Source: Mayamaea pseudoterrestris
Lineage: Eukaryota; Bacillariophyta; Bacillariophyceae; Sellaphorales; Sellaphoraceae
NCBI GenBank assembly: GCA_027923505.1
Contig: BROI01000006.1
Coordinates: forward strand, 310,001 to 374,000
Length of the DNA: 64,000 bases
Direction of reading: 5' to 3'
Below are positions 32,093 through 46,065 of this stretch, in pieces. A program made the translations under genes and the position numbers. Within the stretch, counting starts at the first letter, position 1. Each line of letters opens with the position of its first letter. Under the pieces are notes generated by a model. That model saw nothing but the letters and a program-made list of their open reading frames with translations. It made no database searches and was not told where the DNA came from.

Positions 32093-33543
32093 GGGCCGGT
32101 CTTATCGAGTGCCAAAAGTGCCAAAATTTGGCACTCATGACGTCATGTAAAACGTGTTATTGCGACTTATTTAGCTGCCGGTCTTATCGGGTGCCAAACT
32201 TTGGCACTTTTGGCAACCATTGCGACGTCATCATTAGCCAATCAAAATGATGCAGTTTTCGTCGCGTCGCATTGGTAATCTTCTTCGCGCATCGTCTCGC
32301 GGCTATATAAAAAGCCATTTGCTATCGTAAGCTTGGCCAGTGATCCCGAATAATGAACAAATATAATGAAAGAAGTGTATTACACTATAACTCTAAGAGG
32401 TGCGTACGACCATTGCCTCCATTTGGACGACGCAGATGCAGTTTATCGTACACTCTCTCAACAAGTTTGTCACGTTGCATGGACCATTGCGCTCTTACTC
32501 TAGTGAGAGGCTCTAGATTATGAAGCTCCTCTCGCTCAACCTCTGCTGCTGTCATTCGCTGATCATGGAGTTCTTGGGTGAACTGTAGATCTGAGCCTGT
32601 GAAGGTTGATGGGGCGTATCCTTAGTCAAGACGCTCATTAATGCAAAAATTGTGGAGACGTGCTATATTGATAGTGACCTTGAAGAACTGTGTTACATTT
32701 GTTGTTTCTGCTTTGGCTGGTACTTTGATCTTCAGCAGCCAACCATCGATTGCACCGACGCATCCATCAATAGCACCGTAGTGGCTCAGTCCCTCAAATC
32801 CTTCCGCTGCAGCGACACATTCTTCTCGCGTCTTGGGAAAGGAAGGCGCAAGATGAGGGCATGCAGTAATAGCTTCAATGGTACGCCACAAAATGCGGTA
32901 GAATGATGGTTTGGAGATTCCACAAGTGAGCATAATATCAGAGTATGATCCACCAGCAAGCCATCGAATGGTGCAGTAGAGGCAAATCTCGGGTTGAATT
33001 ACACCTCCTCGCAATGCGGCCATGCGTTCATCTGCAATAAGATCATCTCTGACAAAGGATAGTAGCTTGTCAAATGATTGTTTTGTCATCCGTAGGTGGG
33101 TTCGGAAGAACGACGTGCTTCCATAAATGTCAAGGAATTGTTGCCAAACCATTCGCGGCGCAAACAGTGCGGGACCACGATCAATGGTTGTTTCACATTG
33201 AAACTGGAGAACTGCCATTAATAATGTCTGCCAATCATCATCATTATCATCCGCTGTAACTAATGCAAGTAAGTTGTTTACATTGGAAGGAGGAGTCGCC
33301 ATTCTAGTTGTTTGTTGTTCGTGACGAGACGAGACGAAGATGAGCAATTTCGGCCAGTCACGGTGAGACGGTCAGTCTCGGTGAGACTTTTCGATGAGTC
33401 ACAAAAGTGCCAAATTGTCATTTGGCACTTTTAGTCACGAGTAGTTGCCAAAGTGTAATTTGGCAACTCGACGACCATTTAACGGCTATTTAACGATATT
33501 TTGCCAAATTACGTCACACTTTGGCACTCGATAAGACCGACCC
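32093..33543. mobile_element. PIF/Harbinger DNA transposon, 1,451 bp, with TCA target duplication
   Basis: The terminal inverted repeats read GGGYCGGTCTTATCGAGTGC, with one mismatch (C at one end, T at the other). They are flanked by TCA on both sides (32090-32092 and 33544-33546), and a 3-bp duplication is the Harbinger hallmark. Just inside the left end, GTGCCAAA/TTTGGCAC palindromes and a second copy of the terminal motif (32178) occur. A TATATAA box at about 32304 faces inward on the plus strand. A transposase fragment is on the minus strand. The second (Myb-like) Harbinger gene is not seen. Confidence 0.92.
32622..33302 (-). pseudogene. Harbinger transposase, internally shortened
   Basis: About 226 codons from the ATG at 33302. 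The N-terminal HARBI1-like helical domain is intact, including the HTH-type stretch (SYSDIMLTCGISKPSFYRIL). The first catalytic Asp region is present (VGAIDGWLLKIKVPA). The frame then jumps, after VTQFFK, to a C-terminal LHNFCINERLD-type end. The segment that should carry the second Asp and the Glu of the DDE triad is missing, so the protein should be inactive as a nuclease. Harbinger transposases are normally about 350-450 residues. Confidence 0.85.
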
Positions 33544-35053
33544 TCAAAGGAGATAGACGACCAGGCCAGCAACGGCATATGGGAGAAAGTTTCTCACACT
33601 CAAGTGCCCAAGGGAGTGGCTCCGCTGCCTGCAGTGTGGGCCATGGAGAGGAAAAGATAAATTGCCATGGGAGACATCTACAAGTGGGGCTTGCCTCAAC
33701 CTACCGGTAGATGGCTCCAAGCAAATCAAGGGACTACAACCAGACCTACCGGTATGCTCCAGTTGCCTCGTGGGCCACCATCCGGCTATTCATTGCCAAA
33801 GCGCTGCAACTAAAGGGGCACACTCATCAGATAGACTTCGTCCAAGCATATAACCAGGCCGAAGCATAAAGATCCCCAAAGGTTTCGCTTACCCCGGTGC
33901 CAGTCCAGGCAAGTACCCTGCACATCAAGAAGAAAATTTACGGAGGCTGCGACTCTGGATGAACATGGAACAAGCATCTTGTGGCTAAACTTAAGAGTGT
34001 GGGCTTCAGTCAGAGCAAGGACAAGTGTCTATTCTTCCGAGGGTCATCACTGTACATGCTCTACTGTGACAATAGCATCCTTTGTGGTCCCAACAAAGGT
34101 GAGACACCAGCATCAACCTCACAGTAGAAGGCACACTGGGAGATTTTTTGGCGTCAAGATCAAGCAGAAGGGATAAGCGATCCACCTCACCCAACAGCCT
34201 TAAATTGAGCAAGTTCTGAAGATTGTGGCCCTCGACCTACCTTACGTCGCAATCAAGAAGACCCCAGAATGCACCTCAAAGATCCTTATGCGGCACACAG
34301 GCTCAGAGCCATTCGACAACAGCTTTGACTATCGGTTAATGCTTGGCAAGCTCAACCACCTGGAACGCTGCTCACGCCCCAATATAGCTCAGGCAGTTCA
34401 CCAGTGCGCGCGATTCTCCAGCAACCCCAAACAAGAGCACGGCAAGGCAATCAAGTGGATCTGCAGGTACCTAGCAGGATCCCGCGACAAAGGCATGATA
34501 TACAGACCTACCGACGACTCTTTCGAGTGCTATGTCGACGCCAACTGGATAGGTGACTAGGACCCGGCCGAGGCGCCTACTGACACCGACACAGCCAGGT
34601 CGCGAACGGGTCATCATATACTACGCCGGCTGCCCGCTGGTGTGGGCGAGCAAGATGCAGACTCAGATAGCTCTATCCACCACGGAGTCGGAGTACATTG
34701 CACTCAGCATCGCGCTCCGGGAAGTCATCCCATTGATGGAACTAACCAAGGAGCTCAAGGCTGCAGGATTCAAGTTCGAGACGACCACCCCCACCTTGCA
34801 CTGCAAAGTGTTTGAGGACAACAGCGCATGCCTCGAGATCAGCAACGTTCACAAAATGCGCCCCCGCACCAAGCACATCCTTGTGCAATACCACCATTTC
34901 CGCCAATACGTCAACTCCGGCGAGATCAGCATCCTGCCCATCGACACAAGTCCCATTGGAAACACTAACCAAGCACCGTCTCACATTGCAAGGTTGGTAA
35001 GGCGACAGCACAAAAAGGGAGTGTTGGATATCCATGCGACATCATTAGGCTAG

Positions 35054-36320
35054 GCGCAATTCGTTTCCGTCACCACCAACCTGCCTCGCAAACAGGTGCA
35101 CCATGGCGATCCATCACATCACCTGATTCACCCGTCTATTTGTTCATCAACTCTCAATGATGGTTACAACATCAAAGCACCCTAATTACCCACAATACCA
35201 AACGGCTTCTGGATGGCAAAAGGCAGCAAGCCAGCTCCTCGGCGAGGACTCGCCAGCAAAGGTGCGAACATCCAATATAACAGTAAATATAAACAATCTC
35301 AATTGCACCTACAGTTACGCTTCTAGTAGCCACTGAACCTTCAGTTGCCTATCAACTGAATTAATAGAAAAACTAAGATTTCCTTCCATCTCATATTGAT
35401 AATTAACCAAAAGTAACTAAACAGTTGCGGTCTACCAAATCTTTTCCACAAACTGCAGATGTTCTTTCACCTCATCCAGCAGTAAGGGTAACAAGACATT
35501 TATGATGGACCAAACCTAATAAGATGTACAAAACAGGCGAAACTGCTCATAGCAAGGAGGAAAACATTAAAAGGAACTGCTTAAAAATTGATAGGAATGG
35601 AAGACGTTTGGATGTTAGCGGGTCTATTTTTTCAGGCAGAGAGTTGCAATCGGCCGGTAAGTCAGGTTATGTTGAATAATAGAAAAAAATTTATTATAGT
35701 CCAAATCTGATATTCTTTGTCATCATCGAAATCAGTTACGAGCGGGCATTACAAAGTTGGTCAATGTCAGAAAGGGTTGATAGAAAGGGAAAGAAGAAGG
35801 ATGGATGTTAGCATTCTACAATTGAAAAATAGGTCTTTTTGTCAGCTGCTATATAAAACGGATGCTGCGGGAAAGCGCTGTGTTATTGAATGAACACTTA
35901 CTCTTATTACTATCTTGCGTCATCATGTCAATCAAGGCAGCAAAGCAGCAAGCTGTTTGATGAGTTGAATTGATAAATAGGTAAATAATTTGACTTCCCC
36001 CCTGTCCCCGCAGATCCAGTGATTAGAGGGTAAAGCTTTAAACACTATCTAATGAAGTAGTGGAGCCTCGATATCTGTTATTGACATTGTGCATGCGATG
36101 CTTTCGTTATGCACCGTGTAGTTATACTGGTATGTAAATTTTTCTCGTTGATTTCAATTGCCTAGGGTGGCTTTCATCCATGCACCGGAATGACTGCCAC
36201 CAGTTTGCAGATATCCAGCCCATTTAAGCAGTTAGTTAAATGGAGTGACGAGTAAGTGCTAACAGGCATTTAACACGCCCGACCTATGCCCAGTTTCGCT
36301 TCAAAGAATGAGAATTCAGG
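35054..36320. other. Non-coding stretch in the repeat island
   Basis: About 1.27 kb without a supported gene. Two phrases (GGATGTTAGC at about 35610 and 35803) recur, and a CTATATAAAAC TATA-like motif lies at about 35850. Both fit decayed LTR-type sequence, but I cannot assign a family. Confidence 0.3.
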
Positions 36321-37066
36321 TCAGAAGAAAACTGGGTGGGATTGGAGCGGGGAGTCAAGGAGTGCGGGAAAGAAAGTTGGGAATTGGTGCATGGCGGGTA
36401 GGGTTTTAACGTGACGGGAACGGATCATGGTGTCGGATTGCCAGCGATGCGGTCGAAGTCTACGTTGGAGGATAGAAGAGCTTCGGTGCCGCTCTGTCGG
36501 TAGGCTGAATGCCCAGGGCGATAGCGGAAGGCGGCAGTGATGTGCCCAGAGCAAAGAAGTACGGAATGGCCAGCGGCATGGGTGAAGCATTCGGGTGGGC
36601 GCGTAGGTGGAGAGCTGCTGGCGTAGGATGGCATGTGAGGCAGAGGAGGCGGTCGCCCGTGAGACCATGGGTGAAGACCTCACCGCGGTTCCATTCTTTT
36701 GGTTGGTTGAATCTTGTGAAACATGCCAGATTGGCAGCGGGGGCAATGGTAACGATTCAGCGACCACCAAAACAGCTCATCTGTCGGAGAGGCCAGTGTT
36801 TTTGCCGGGGCAGGAGGAAGAATAGGCAAAAATGTGGACATGTCAGCAATGATAATCTGCGGGAGAAGTCAAGGGGAATAATTTATCTCTCATGGGCGCA
36901 GTGTACCGGGGGAATGTGTGTGGTGTCCCGAACATGCATGCACTACTCCAAAGCACCATCCACTTTATCTCCACGACAACACTCCCGCTGTTGCTTGGCA
37001 GCGCAAGGGCCACTAGCCACACCCAGCCGCACACCTAGAGCAAAGATCGCTACGTCCCATCCATGA
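36321..37066 (-). mobile_element. Crypton-like tyrosine recombinase remnant, copy 1
   Basis: On the minus strand, the segment around 36620-36770 encodes the pattern TTQKNG-RGE...GDP-LCP-like seen in stramenopile Crypton-type tyrosine recombinases, in pieces across frames. It matches 43,780-44,000 at the DNA level over about 200 bp. It is old and broken; ends are not defined. Confidence 0.5.
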
Positions 37067-37854
37067 TTACATACATTCCCGGTCCAGTGAATGATTTGGC
37101 TGTGGCATTTGACTGACTCTGAATTACCTACTTTAATACAGCCTTTACCCTGGCAACTGTACCCACCTGACCCAAGCTGCTCGAGCATGATCATCGCACT
37201 GTCAAAGATTAAACCTCAGCTATAAGCTATGTCTGGTTGTCGCAGCGGAATGACTATCACTAACGCTACTCAATGAATCCGTTTGTGGGTGCCGTTTAGC
37301 CTGCTACAATGATTCTGCTCAGCGGTTATTAGGCTGTATTCACTGCAGACTAACCGTTACTAGTAAGTTTGTCCGTTTCCGGCCAATTATGCAGCAGTTG
37401 CAACACTGGTTGGTGGCCGATAGGTAGGGCCACTGGATACTTGCCGGTTGGTCTCCACGTTCCTGCTTCTGAATCAACTGGGAGTAATCCTAGACTTATA
37501 GCTGAAGGCTTAATATAGGCTTGCTGTTACGGATAACAATAGTGTTGAAGGGCCGCAAGGTACTACAGCAGACACTCAAAGCAGACTAGTTCAATATCGT
37601 TGAATTGATACATTAATGAGCTCATTGCGGTAAGCGCCAGGAGACTCTTGCTAATCGAGTGGCTGAGAGCAAAGCGATGGAATGGATGGTGGACAGAAAA
37701 GGATATTAATGAGTCATGGCGAGTGCGTATTCATAACAAATAGGTCTAAGGCATGCTTTTAGATAAGGAGTACAAAGAAAGTTGAGCTCACTCTGAGCTC
37801 CGGCATGGCGCAGTCCATCAGTCTTGTGGTGCAGCCTGTGGTGTTCATCGACTG
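37067..37854. other. Non-coding stretch
   Basis: No gene. A phrase near 37505 (AGGCTTGCTGT..ATAACAATAG) resembles one near 44640, so this may be the outer part of the same Crypton-like repeat as its neighbour. Confidence 0.3.
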
Positions 37855-38025
37855 ATGCGGCAAAGCCCTCATAACCAGGGGCACAGCATGTGTCGCCTTT
37901 TCGATGGACACAGCGAAGCCCTCATAACCAAGGGCTTATCACGTGTTGCCTTTCCACTGACGTGGCAAAGCCCTCATAACCAAGGGCATAAAACGTGTTG
38001 CCTTTCAACTGGCGCAAGCGGTAAA
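37855..38025. repeat. Short tandem repeat, about 53-bp unit, three copies
   Basis: AAGCCCTCATAACCA recurs at about 37863, 37915 and 37970 with similar intervening sequence (GTGTTGCCTTT-type). No coding sense. Confidence 0.8.
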
Positions 38026-38189
38026 GTCCCCGCAGCCAATTCTTTGGAGGTAGCTAAATACATGTACTGCCAGACATGTTCCAACATCCTCCCCGGCTTC
38101 AAGCGTCGTGAAGCCAGGAAAGGAACAGGCCTGGGAATGGACTCCATGCTGACGAACGAGATAATGTTGTGCGACAGGGTCGTCGTGAG

Positions 38190-39150
38190 CTATGAGAGTC
38201 TTATTTGAGCGCGGTAGGTGGGCCAAAATGGCCCATGGTGCGACGGGCGTGACGGGCATAGAGAACCCAGCCAAGTGCTTTCGTCAATTGATTGGTGGGT
38301 TGATGACGCTGGGCAAATTAGCATGTTTGACAATACGCCGCGCTCGCCACTCTGGAATGGCAAAGTATTGCACCTCATTGTGGCAAGAGCGCACAGTAGG
38401 CTGATTGCTGTTGACCATGATGTAGTGCGTACGGCCAGTATTTTGGTTCATGGGCGGCGCCAATTACGGAGGTCTGTACTCCAGCGGCAATGGACTGGTG
38501 AGGCCGCTCGATGGGGCCATTCTGTTGAGACAAATCAGATGCAGTGGTTTCAACAGCATAGCCAGCAGTGGTGAACAGTTCCACGAGCGTCGTGCATCAG
38601 CCCAGCTCGCCACCAAGGTCAAAGCGGACGTAGCGATCACATCCGTCTCCTGGGTTGTGAGCAGCAAGAAACTCGTTGAGATACGCAATGGGTGGTGCTT
38701 TGGTGCAAAACGTGGTCTTCAATCAAGCAGTAGCAGGTCTCGCCGTTTACGCTGGTAAGATTGTGGACCCGGTTGGAGTTCGATGACTTCTGAACCATGA
38801 AGCCGAAATCAATTGAAAGGCCTTGAAAGGGAACGGTCACACGGCAAAAGTCGTCATGACCGCGGGCGGCACGAGTCAGCTTAGCCTGTTGGCAGGTGGG
38901 GCATGTATCGAGTCCATCCTTGAGAGGTATCTTGGAGATGCCCTGGACGTGCTGCCAGAGCTGGGACATGCAGCAACAACCAGGAGTGCCATATGATGTT
39001 CGTCCCCCAATTTTGAATCATCAACTGCCATCTGCTCTGACTCGCCCATCTGCTTTAATGGAAACGAGCAAGCACAGCAATGCAATAAACTTAAAAAAGC
39101 AGGATGAGCTATTCCCACAGCCTGAGCTGCAGCATCAAGGATAGCAAGCA
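38190..39150 (-). mobile_element. Copia fossil, integrase region, antisense to its neighbours
   Basis: The minus strand carries a pre-integrase zinc motif (DTCPTCQQAKLTRAA), then a Copia integrase start (FQGLSIDFGFMVQ), then SQQNGPIERPHQSIAAG further on. It is broken into several frames. No LTRs are identifiable. It is the only Copia piece here that reads on the minus strand. Confidence 0.8.
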
Positions 39151-39360
39151 TCGTATCATTTCAATCTACTGCGATTGGTGCTGCTGGAGAGAGGAGCACA
39201 GCCAACAGCAATGGGGACAATGAGAATCGTGACAACTCCAAAAAGTAGGAACAACAGCAAGCATCTGTATCGTTTCAATCTACTGCAATCGGAGCTGTCG
39301 CAGAGAGGAGCATAGCCAACAGCAACGGGGACAATAAGAATCATGACAGTCAATGCGGCA
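39143..39360. repeat. Two-copy tandem duplication, about 113-bp unit
   Basis: AGCAAGCATC...TTTCAATCTACTGC starts at 39143 and again at 39256, followed by shared AACAGCAA.GGGGACAAT.AGAATC. Copies differ at several positions. It abuts the kinase pseudogene. Confidence 0.8.
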
Positions 39361-41230
<1,870 letters not shown>

Positions 41231-41647
41231 ACAAGATTAGTATTCACTATCGTGAATGGTCTTGAAAGAGCCATCTGATCAATCGCTCTTTCTCGACCGA
41301 TCGTAAATCAACTCACTTTCTAGAGAACTGCTTAATCAACTAGCGTTTTGTAGGATAAGACCCCTGTAGGATAAACCAAGGTAAAGAACTGATCATCCCG
41401 CTCACTTGGAAACCGACTACAGAGGGTGAGGAATCGTTGCAGCCGTACGAACTGGAACTGCATCGTGTCAAGCTGGCTCAATCTTGATTTCATGTACCGC
41501 AGTGACCAGATGAGCTATTGGGTTAATTATATGGGGCTTATGCGCATGATATCACAAACTTATCCACCTATGTTCATGAGTTGCTTGTGAAGCCAGCCAG
41601 CATATGCTGGATCACTTTTTCAGCTGTATCATCATAAATATGCTTGT
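41231..41647. other. Non-coding stretch after the Copia fossil
   Basis: About 400 bp, probably partly the LTR of the preceding fossil. Nothing else recognised. Confidence 0.3.
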
Positions 41648-42395
41648 ATGGACGCAAAACGTCACTTGATGTGGACTTTTCGAAACCTTGCGGTGGCATT
41701 TCCTTTTGTCACTGATACAGGGTGTGCGTTTTTTGACTTTGCGCTCAAAATATTGCATATGGGCCCCCGGACGGAGTATAGCGAGATTCATGCAAATGCT
41801 TTCGAGTTATGTTCTAACAGCTACCCCCCAGCAATGGATTACAAGAAGCGTTTCCTTCTGGATGGGGGCTTTATAATCAGTCTTGTCGTTTTTCTTGCTG
41901 GTACCAATGTACGTTGCATCTACAATCATGTGGCTCAAAATGAATACTTCCTCACTCTCTCTCTCTTCCATTTTACAGGTGGTTGCTGCTAAAGCTGCTT
42001 TGGAGGCAGTGACCAATATCCTATCAGATGTTTGCGATGTTAGCAATTGGTTCAACCATGGTGGAATTAGCTGCGTCAGGAAGTGGGTCCGGAACGCAGA
42101 CGACGATGTGTGATTTCACGCGTGTAACGCTCTTCTTAATATTGCCTCCAAAGGATCGAAGGTGCATCCACAAGCATTGGTCAATTCCACTGATAAACCT
42201 AAGAATTTGTTCATTGAGAGGCTCAAGGCAGGGGATGCCGCGGACGATGCAGGTAAACTTATACACATGTACTCAAGGTCTTTAAAAGGATTCTACCAAG
42301 TCCACCGGATGCCTCAAGTATTCTCGGCTGAACGCCAAGCAAAGGTAATAGCTGCTGTCATTGCTGTTAGGAATCAAGACCCCACAGTCATGTAG
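41648..42395 (+). pseudogene. Possible decayed host gene of unknown family with one intron
   Basis: A plus-strand frame begins at 41648 and runs to LAGTN, where a 70-bp intron (41909-41978, GTACGT donor, TTTACAG acceptor) leads in frame to VVAAKAALEAV. The same frame continues to 42395, with one internal TGA, through a helical, charged region (LFIERLKAGDAADDAGKLI). The donor matches those of host genes in the window, which argues for a real former gene. I do not recognise the family, and chance is not excluded. Confidence 0.35.
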
Positions 42396-42475
42396 TGGGT
42401 GACTGAACTTCAGCAGTCATTTCATTGGTAGTGTACTTTAAATATAAACTCGTTTACTTACTGAGCAATAGTTAA

Positions 42476-43079
42476 CTATTTATCGGAGCCGTCGAGCCTC
42501 CACCATCTTATTGCGTTGCGGCACTGATGAGCAAAGCCGGTGGCTGTATCATGCATAATGAGCCAATTATGGCCTTGCTTATGAGTGAGGGATGCTAAAG
42601 TCCAAATGCAAGGGTCCGTCGCGCCATTCATTTCGAGACCTCGAGTCATAAACATCTTGTAGACCATTGCATTAGTGGTTCAAATTTTTTAAACAACGTG
42701 CGACAGGCGCCAACGTTCGTGTGTGCATAATATTTCTTCTCCTTCTCATCAAGCACAATTCTCTCGATGCCACATTCACCTCAACTCTATCATGCAGCTC
42801 CCACAAGGCGTCAAGTTTCTGAGGGAAGTGTCTTCGACCAAAAATCATCTCTCGCCACGCAAAGAAAACCATTGGCGGCACCGCATTCTTTGCGCGTTTG
42901 CTTGACGATGGTGGTGGTGTAACTGCAACCTTCTCTGCCTCAATTAATTGCTGCTGTTTATAAATTGATGCAACCTGCCTTTCGCATCTCATGCAAATGC
43001 TTTTGCAAGGCTTTTGAAGCTCTGCTGGAACAGCCATGAGCCAATGCTCGAGGCAATCTCCTTCAATGGTTTGAAGCAA
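42476..43079 (-). other. Minus-strand open frames of unknown nature
   Basis: Two adjoining frames (42667-42476 and 43079-42672) contain coherent-looking polar sequence (CMRCERQVASIYKQ; FFAWREMIFGRR) but no recognised domain. They end against an LTR fragment. They may be parts of one decayed gene or transposon. Confidence 0.25.
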
Positions 43080-43210
43080 GCAGACTTACTAAGCTTGAAG
43101 AGTTAAGAAAGCAAATTATTTGTCTCTCGTATTGTAGCAACTTCAAGCTTGGATTGGCCATCCAAGGACAGCTACAAGCAAAAGGTGCACAATTTGATTT
43201 ACAAGTTACA
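43077..43210 (+). repeat. LTR fragment of the whole Copia family
   Basis: 134 bp matching the 3' part of the 311-bp LTR (CAAGCAGACTTACTAAGC to GTTACA) with about ten differences. It is older than the whole element and stands alone. Confidence 0.9.
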
Positions 43211-43599
43211 AGCCTTGTAGAACTTTCCAAAATAAGGGGGCTGGATCCCTTCCATGTGAGAAGGTGGGAGATCATGGCCCAGCGCTTGCGCGCCTGCATG
43301 ACATTCCTGTGCACTGCCGGCCAGTCGCTGTCAAAATAGTTCAATGGGCGGCCCAAGTACACAAATGTTTATCCTGGAGGAGGGCTCCACTGCGCTACCG
43401 CGTTGTGAGCTCTGCGACATGTTTGTTCCATATTCTGCTCTGAAGACCAGCCACCAAACCTGCTGTCCGGAAACAGCAGTGGCACGCAGCAGAGGATACC
43501 AGGCGACTCACCAACCCACATCACATCTAATTCACACCTTCTAGTAAAGTGACTTTCACCCAGCTACAGTATTTGTACCTTAGAGACTATTGTATGCAT

Positions 43600-44690
43600 A
43601 TAAAGCAGTAAGACGAGAGCAGCAAAAGGAATGTTTAACCAATGAGGTGAGTGCGGTCAAAGTCCACGTTGGTGCAGAGTTAGAGTTTGGGTGCCGCCCT
43701 GTTGGTGCCCAGGGTGGGGCACAGTTACATTACAGTGTTGTGGAGGGCGACAGTGTATTCCGGAGCAATGAGTGTACAATGCCGGTAGAAAGATGGTGGC
43801 CAGAGGCATGGTAGGAGCAGCAGGGTGAAGGTGTAGGTGGAGCAGGCGGCGTAAGATGGCCAATTGGGGCAGAGGAGGGGGTCGCCCGTGAGACCCTGGG
43901 TGACAACTTCACCGCGGTTCCATTCTTTTTGGTTGGTTGAATCCTGTGAAACATGCCAGATCAGCAGCGAAGGCAGTGGTAAGGTCCCAGCGACAACCAC
44001 TCACAAAAAGCAGAATGGCACCAAGTCAATGGTGAGGCCCAGCAGTGTACTTGCTGGGGCAAACCAAGGAAGAATTAAGCAATGGTGGTCACATCATCGA
44101 TGGCTTGCAGGACCAGTGTACTGGCAGGGAATGTGTGCTGTCCCAGACATGCATGCACTACTTAGATCGGCAGGGGCTTGACGCGATTCGGTTTTGGATT
44201 GGTGCGGCCAAAGTATTTTGATCAGGCAATGGAGCCGAATGTCGATTTTGCCCATGGTGTTGAAGCGGATGTCACGGGTCCCTAGGAGGGTGAAGGCCTG
44301 GCCAATGACATGAAGGTTGTCACTCACGGTGCTAGCCCGGATGGGTCGACAGCGGGGAGTGATGTCTCCTGATCGGTAGTGCTGTGCAAAGAGTAGTAGG
44401 GTTGGATTGGGACAACATAATGGGGCACTGTGGGAGTCAATCCATAGCGCGGGTGCAGAAGGAGGTCCAACAGTGGCTAGGCGGTGTCGGCAGATTGGGC
44501 CAAGGGGGATGTAAATTTCTCCTCCTTGGATTGGGCAGTGGAAGAACAATGCCATGTCGGACGCCATACGCATTGCAACAAGGGGTGATTGCAGAGCTTC
44601 TTGCGGGTCACAGGTGGCAGAGTGTCCAAGGCTTTTTATAGGCTTACTGTTTGGCATAACAATAGGTCTGTGGCATAATTTTAGATTCAA
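43600..44690 (-). mobile_element. Crypton-like tyrosine recombinase remnant, copy 2
   Basis: Minus-strand pieces in order: VSDNLHVIGQAFTLLGTRD, then RFNTMGKIDIRLHCLIK (the N-terminal SAM-like part), and further on RGEVVTQGLTGDPLLCP with AILRRLLHLH. This set is typical of Crypton-type recombinases of stramenopiles. It is broken and old; ends are not defined. Part of it is repeated at 36.3-37.1 kb. Confidence 0.6.
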
Positions 44691-45224
44691 GCTGAATGAC
44701 TCATTGGATACTTCACCGCGTTCACTGTGCGGATCAATTCACTGCTCCAATGCAATCCTTTATGGGGAAATCAACCCAATTTGTAACAATGGGGTCGAAC
44801 TGTGCAAGGGGTGGTACAGTCAGCTATGCGCAAGCAAGTGAATGGCCCACCACTCCTAACCTATTTGGTGCAGTAAGGGCAAATTGGGGCCTCCATGGAT
44901 GTGACAGTGGATTGGCAGGCCGCCTTCAAAACATGCAAAATGTTGCCTCTGGGACACCAATAGCATTCGACAAAAATTATAATTTCCAAGTTTGTGGCCA
45001 TCTGGCACCGCACCAAATAGTGGAACCATAGTCAATAGGACACCTGCCCATGGTGCCTTCAAACTCCCCACACTGATCCGGTCACAGAATCTGTTGACCA
45101 CCTTTACAATAGTTCCAGTAATATCCTCTGGAATGAGCACATGAAGAAATAGAACAGTAAACTCCTCCACCTTGAAACCATGGACCCCATTCACCTTGCA
45201 ATTGTGGAGGGACCCAAAGCCACA
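44691..45224. other. Stretch with one unexplained minus-strand open frame
   Basis: A 132-codon frame (45254-44856, minus) has varied composition but no motif I know. It may belong with the adjacent tyrosine-recombinase remnant or be chance. Confidence 0.25.
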
Positions 45225-45780
45225 CAGCTCCACTGCTACATTCCATGCCAGCAATTGAGGCTTTGATGGATGCCCAGAATCGCCTTGGGTGGCATCTCAG
45301 CACTCCAACTTTGCCGGGCTGCGACAAACTCATGCAGCCTGGAAACCCCCTTACCCATCAATGCAAGACAAGTAAATTGGTTGGTGCTTTAACCTCTATG
45401 GCAACGGCGTTCAGGTGGTGCCCATGCACTTGCGTGCTTACAAAGTTTGTGGTGTCCTTTTCTGGGCTCTTGATTGATTGGAGGGACTCAAAGCATGGCA
45501 CTTTCATACAGCTCCACTGGTACATTCCATGCCAGCAATCGAGGCTTTGATGGATGCCCAGAATTGCCTTGGGTGGCATCTTGGCACTCCAACTTTGCCG
45601 GGCTGCAACTACTCATGCAGCCTGGATACCCCCGTACCCATCAATGCAAGACAAGTATATTGGTCAGTGCTTTGACCTCTATGGCAACGGCGTTCAGGTG
45701 GTGCTCATGCACTTGCTTGATTACAAAGTTTGCAGTGTCTTTTTCTGAGCTCTTGATTGATCTGGTAGATCTGGATGAAT
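45225..45780. repeat. Two-copy tandem duplication, about 284-bp unit
   Basis: TTCCATGCCAGCAAT occurs at 45241 and 45525, with matching sequence on through GGCAACGGCGTTCAGGTGGT. The copies differ by scattered substitutions. Minus-strand frames through both copies are similar but have no known domain. Confidence 0.85.
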
Positions 45781-45957
45781 GATGACTTTCAATAAATCTT
45801 GTTATGTCACTTTATTTCCGCTATTTGTACTTGAACTTCATTACTGGATCTTAACAAAGGTGTAGTGAAGTGACAGCTGTTTCTCAAGACCAGTATGGAC
45901 CCTCCTCATGAGCAAATTTTGTGCAGCAGCAGTATAGACCATGATAAACACAAGCAA

Positions 45958-46065
45958 ATGTTTAAATTTGCTTGACAAGTTGATTATTGCTTTAATGTTA
46001 CTACTCCTGTAATGTTTAAATTTGCTTGACAAGTTGATTATTGCTTTAATGTTACTACTCCTGTA
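45958..46065. repeat. Perfect 54-bp tandem duplication over the BFR1 stop codon
   Basis: The unit 45958-46011 is repeated exactly at 46012-46065. The second copy holds the last codons and TAG of the BFR1-like gene (46057-46055), so the first copy is a duplicated gene end just downstream. Confidence 0.95.

Larger units (their letters stand above)
30960..35053 (+). mobile_element. Broken Copia fossil, split by a nested Harbinger transposon
   Basis: Left of the nested element (to 32089) are integrase-like segments, for example VDQFSHFSYVH-type and QNGITEQHIRELQDQA. Right of it (from 33547) are reverse transcriptase (LLYCDNSILCG-like) and RNase H (ESEYIALSIALREVIPL) segments, in the expected Copia order. 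The element is broken by several changes and is clearly old. It belongs to a different Copia lineage from the whole element at 20.5-27.1 kb. No LTRs could be assigned. Confidence 0.8.

Noticed and set aside
38896-39144. A plus-strand frame of 82 codons near the kinase pseudogene
   Set aside because: It is antisense to a Copia pre-integrase segment.
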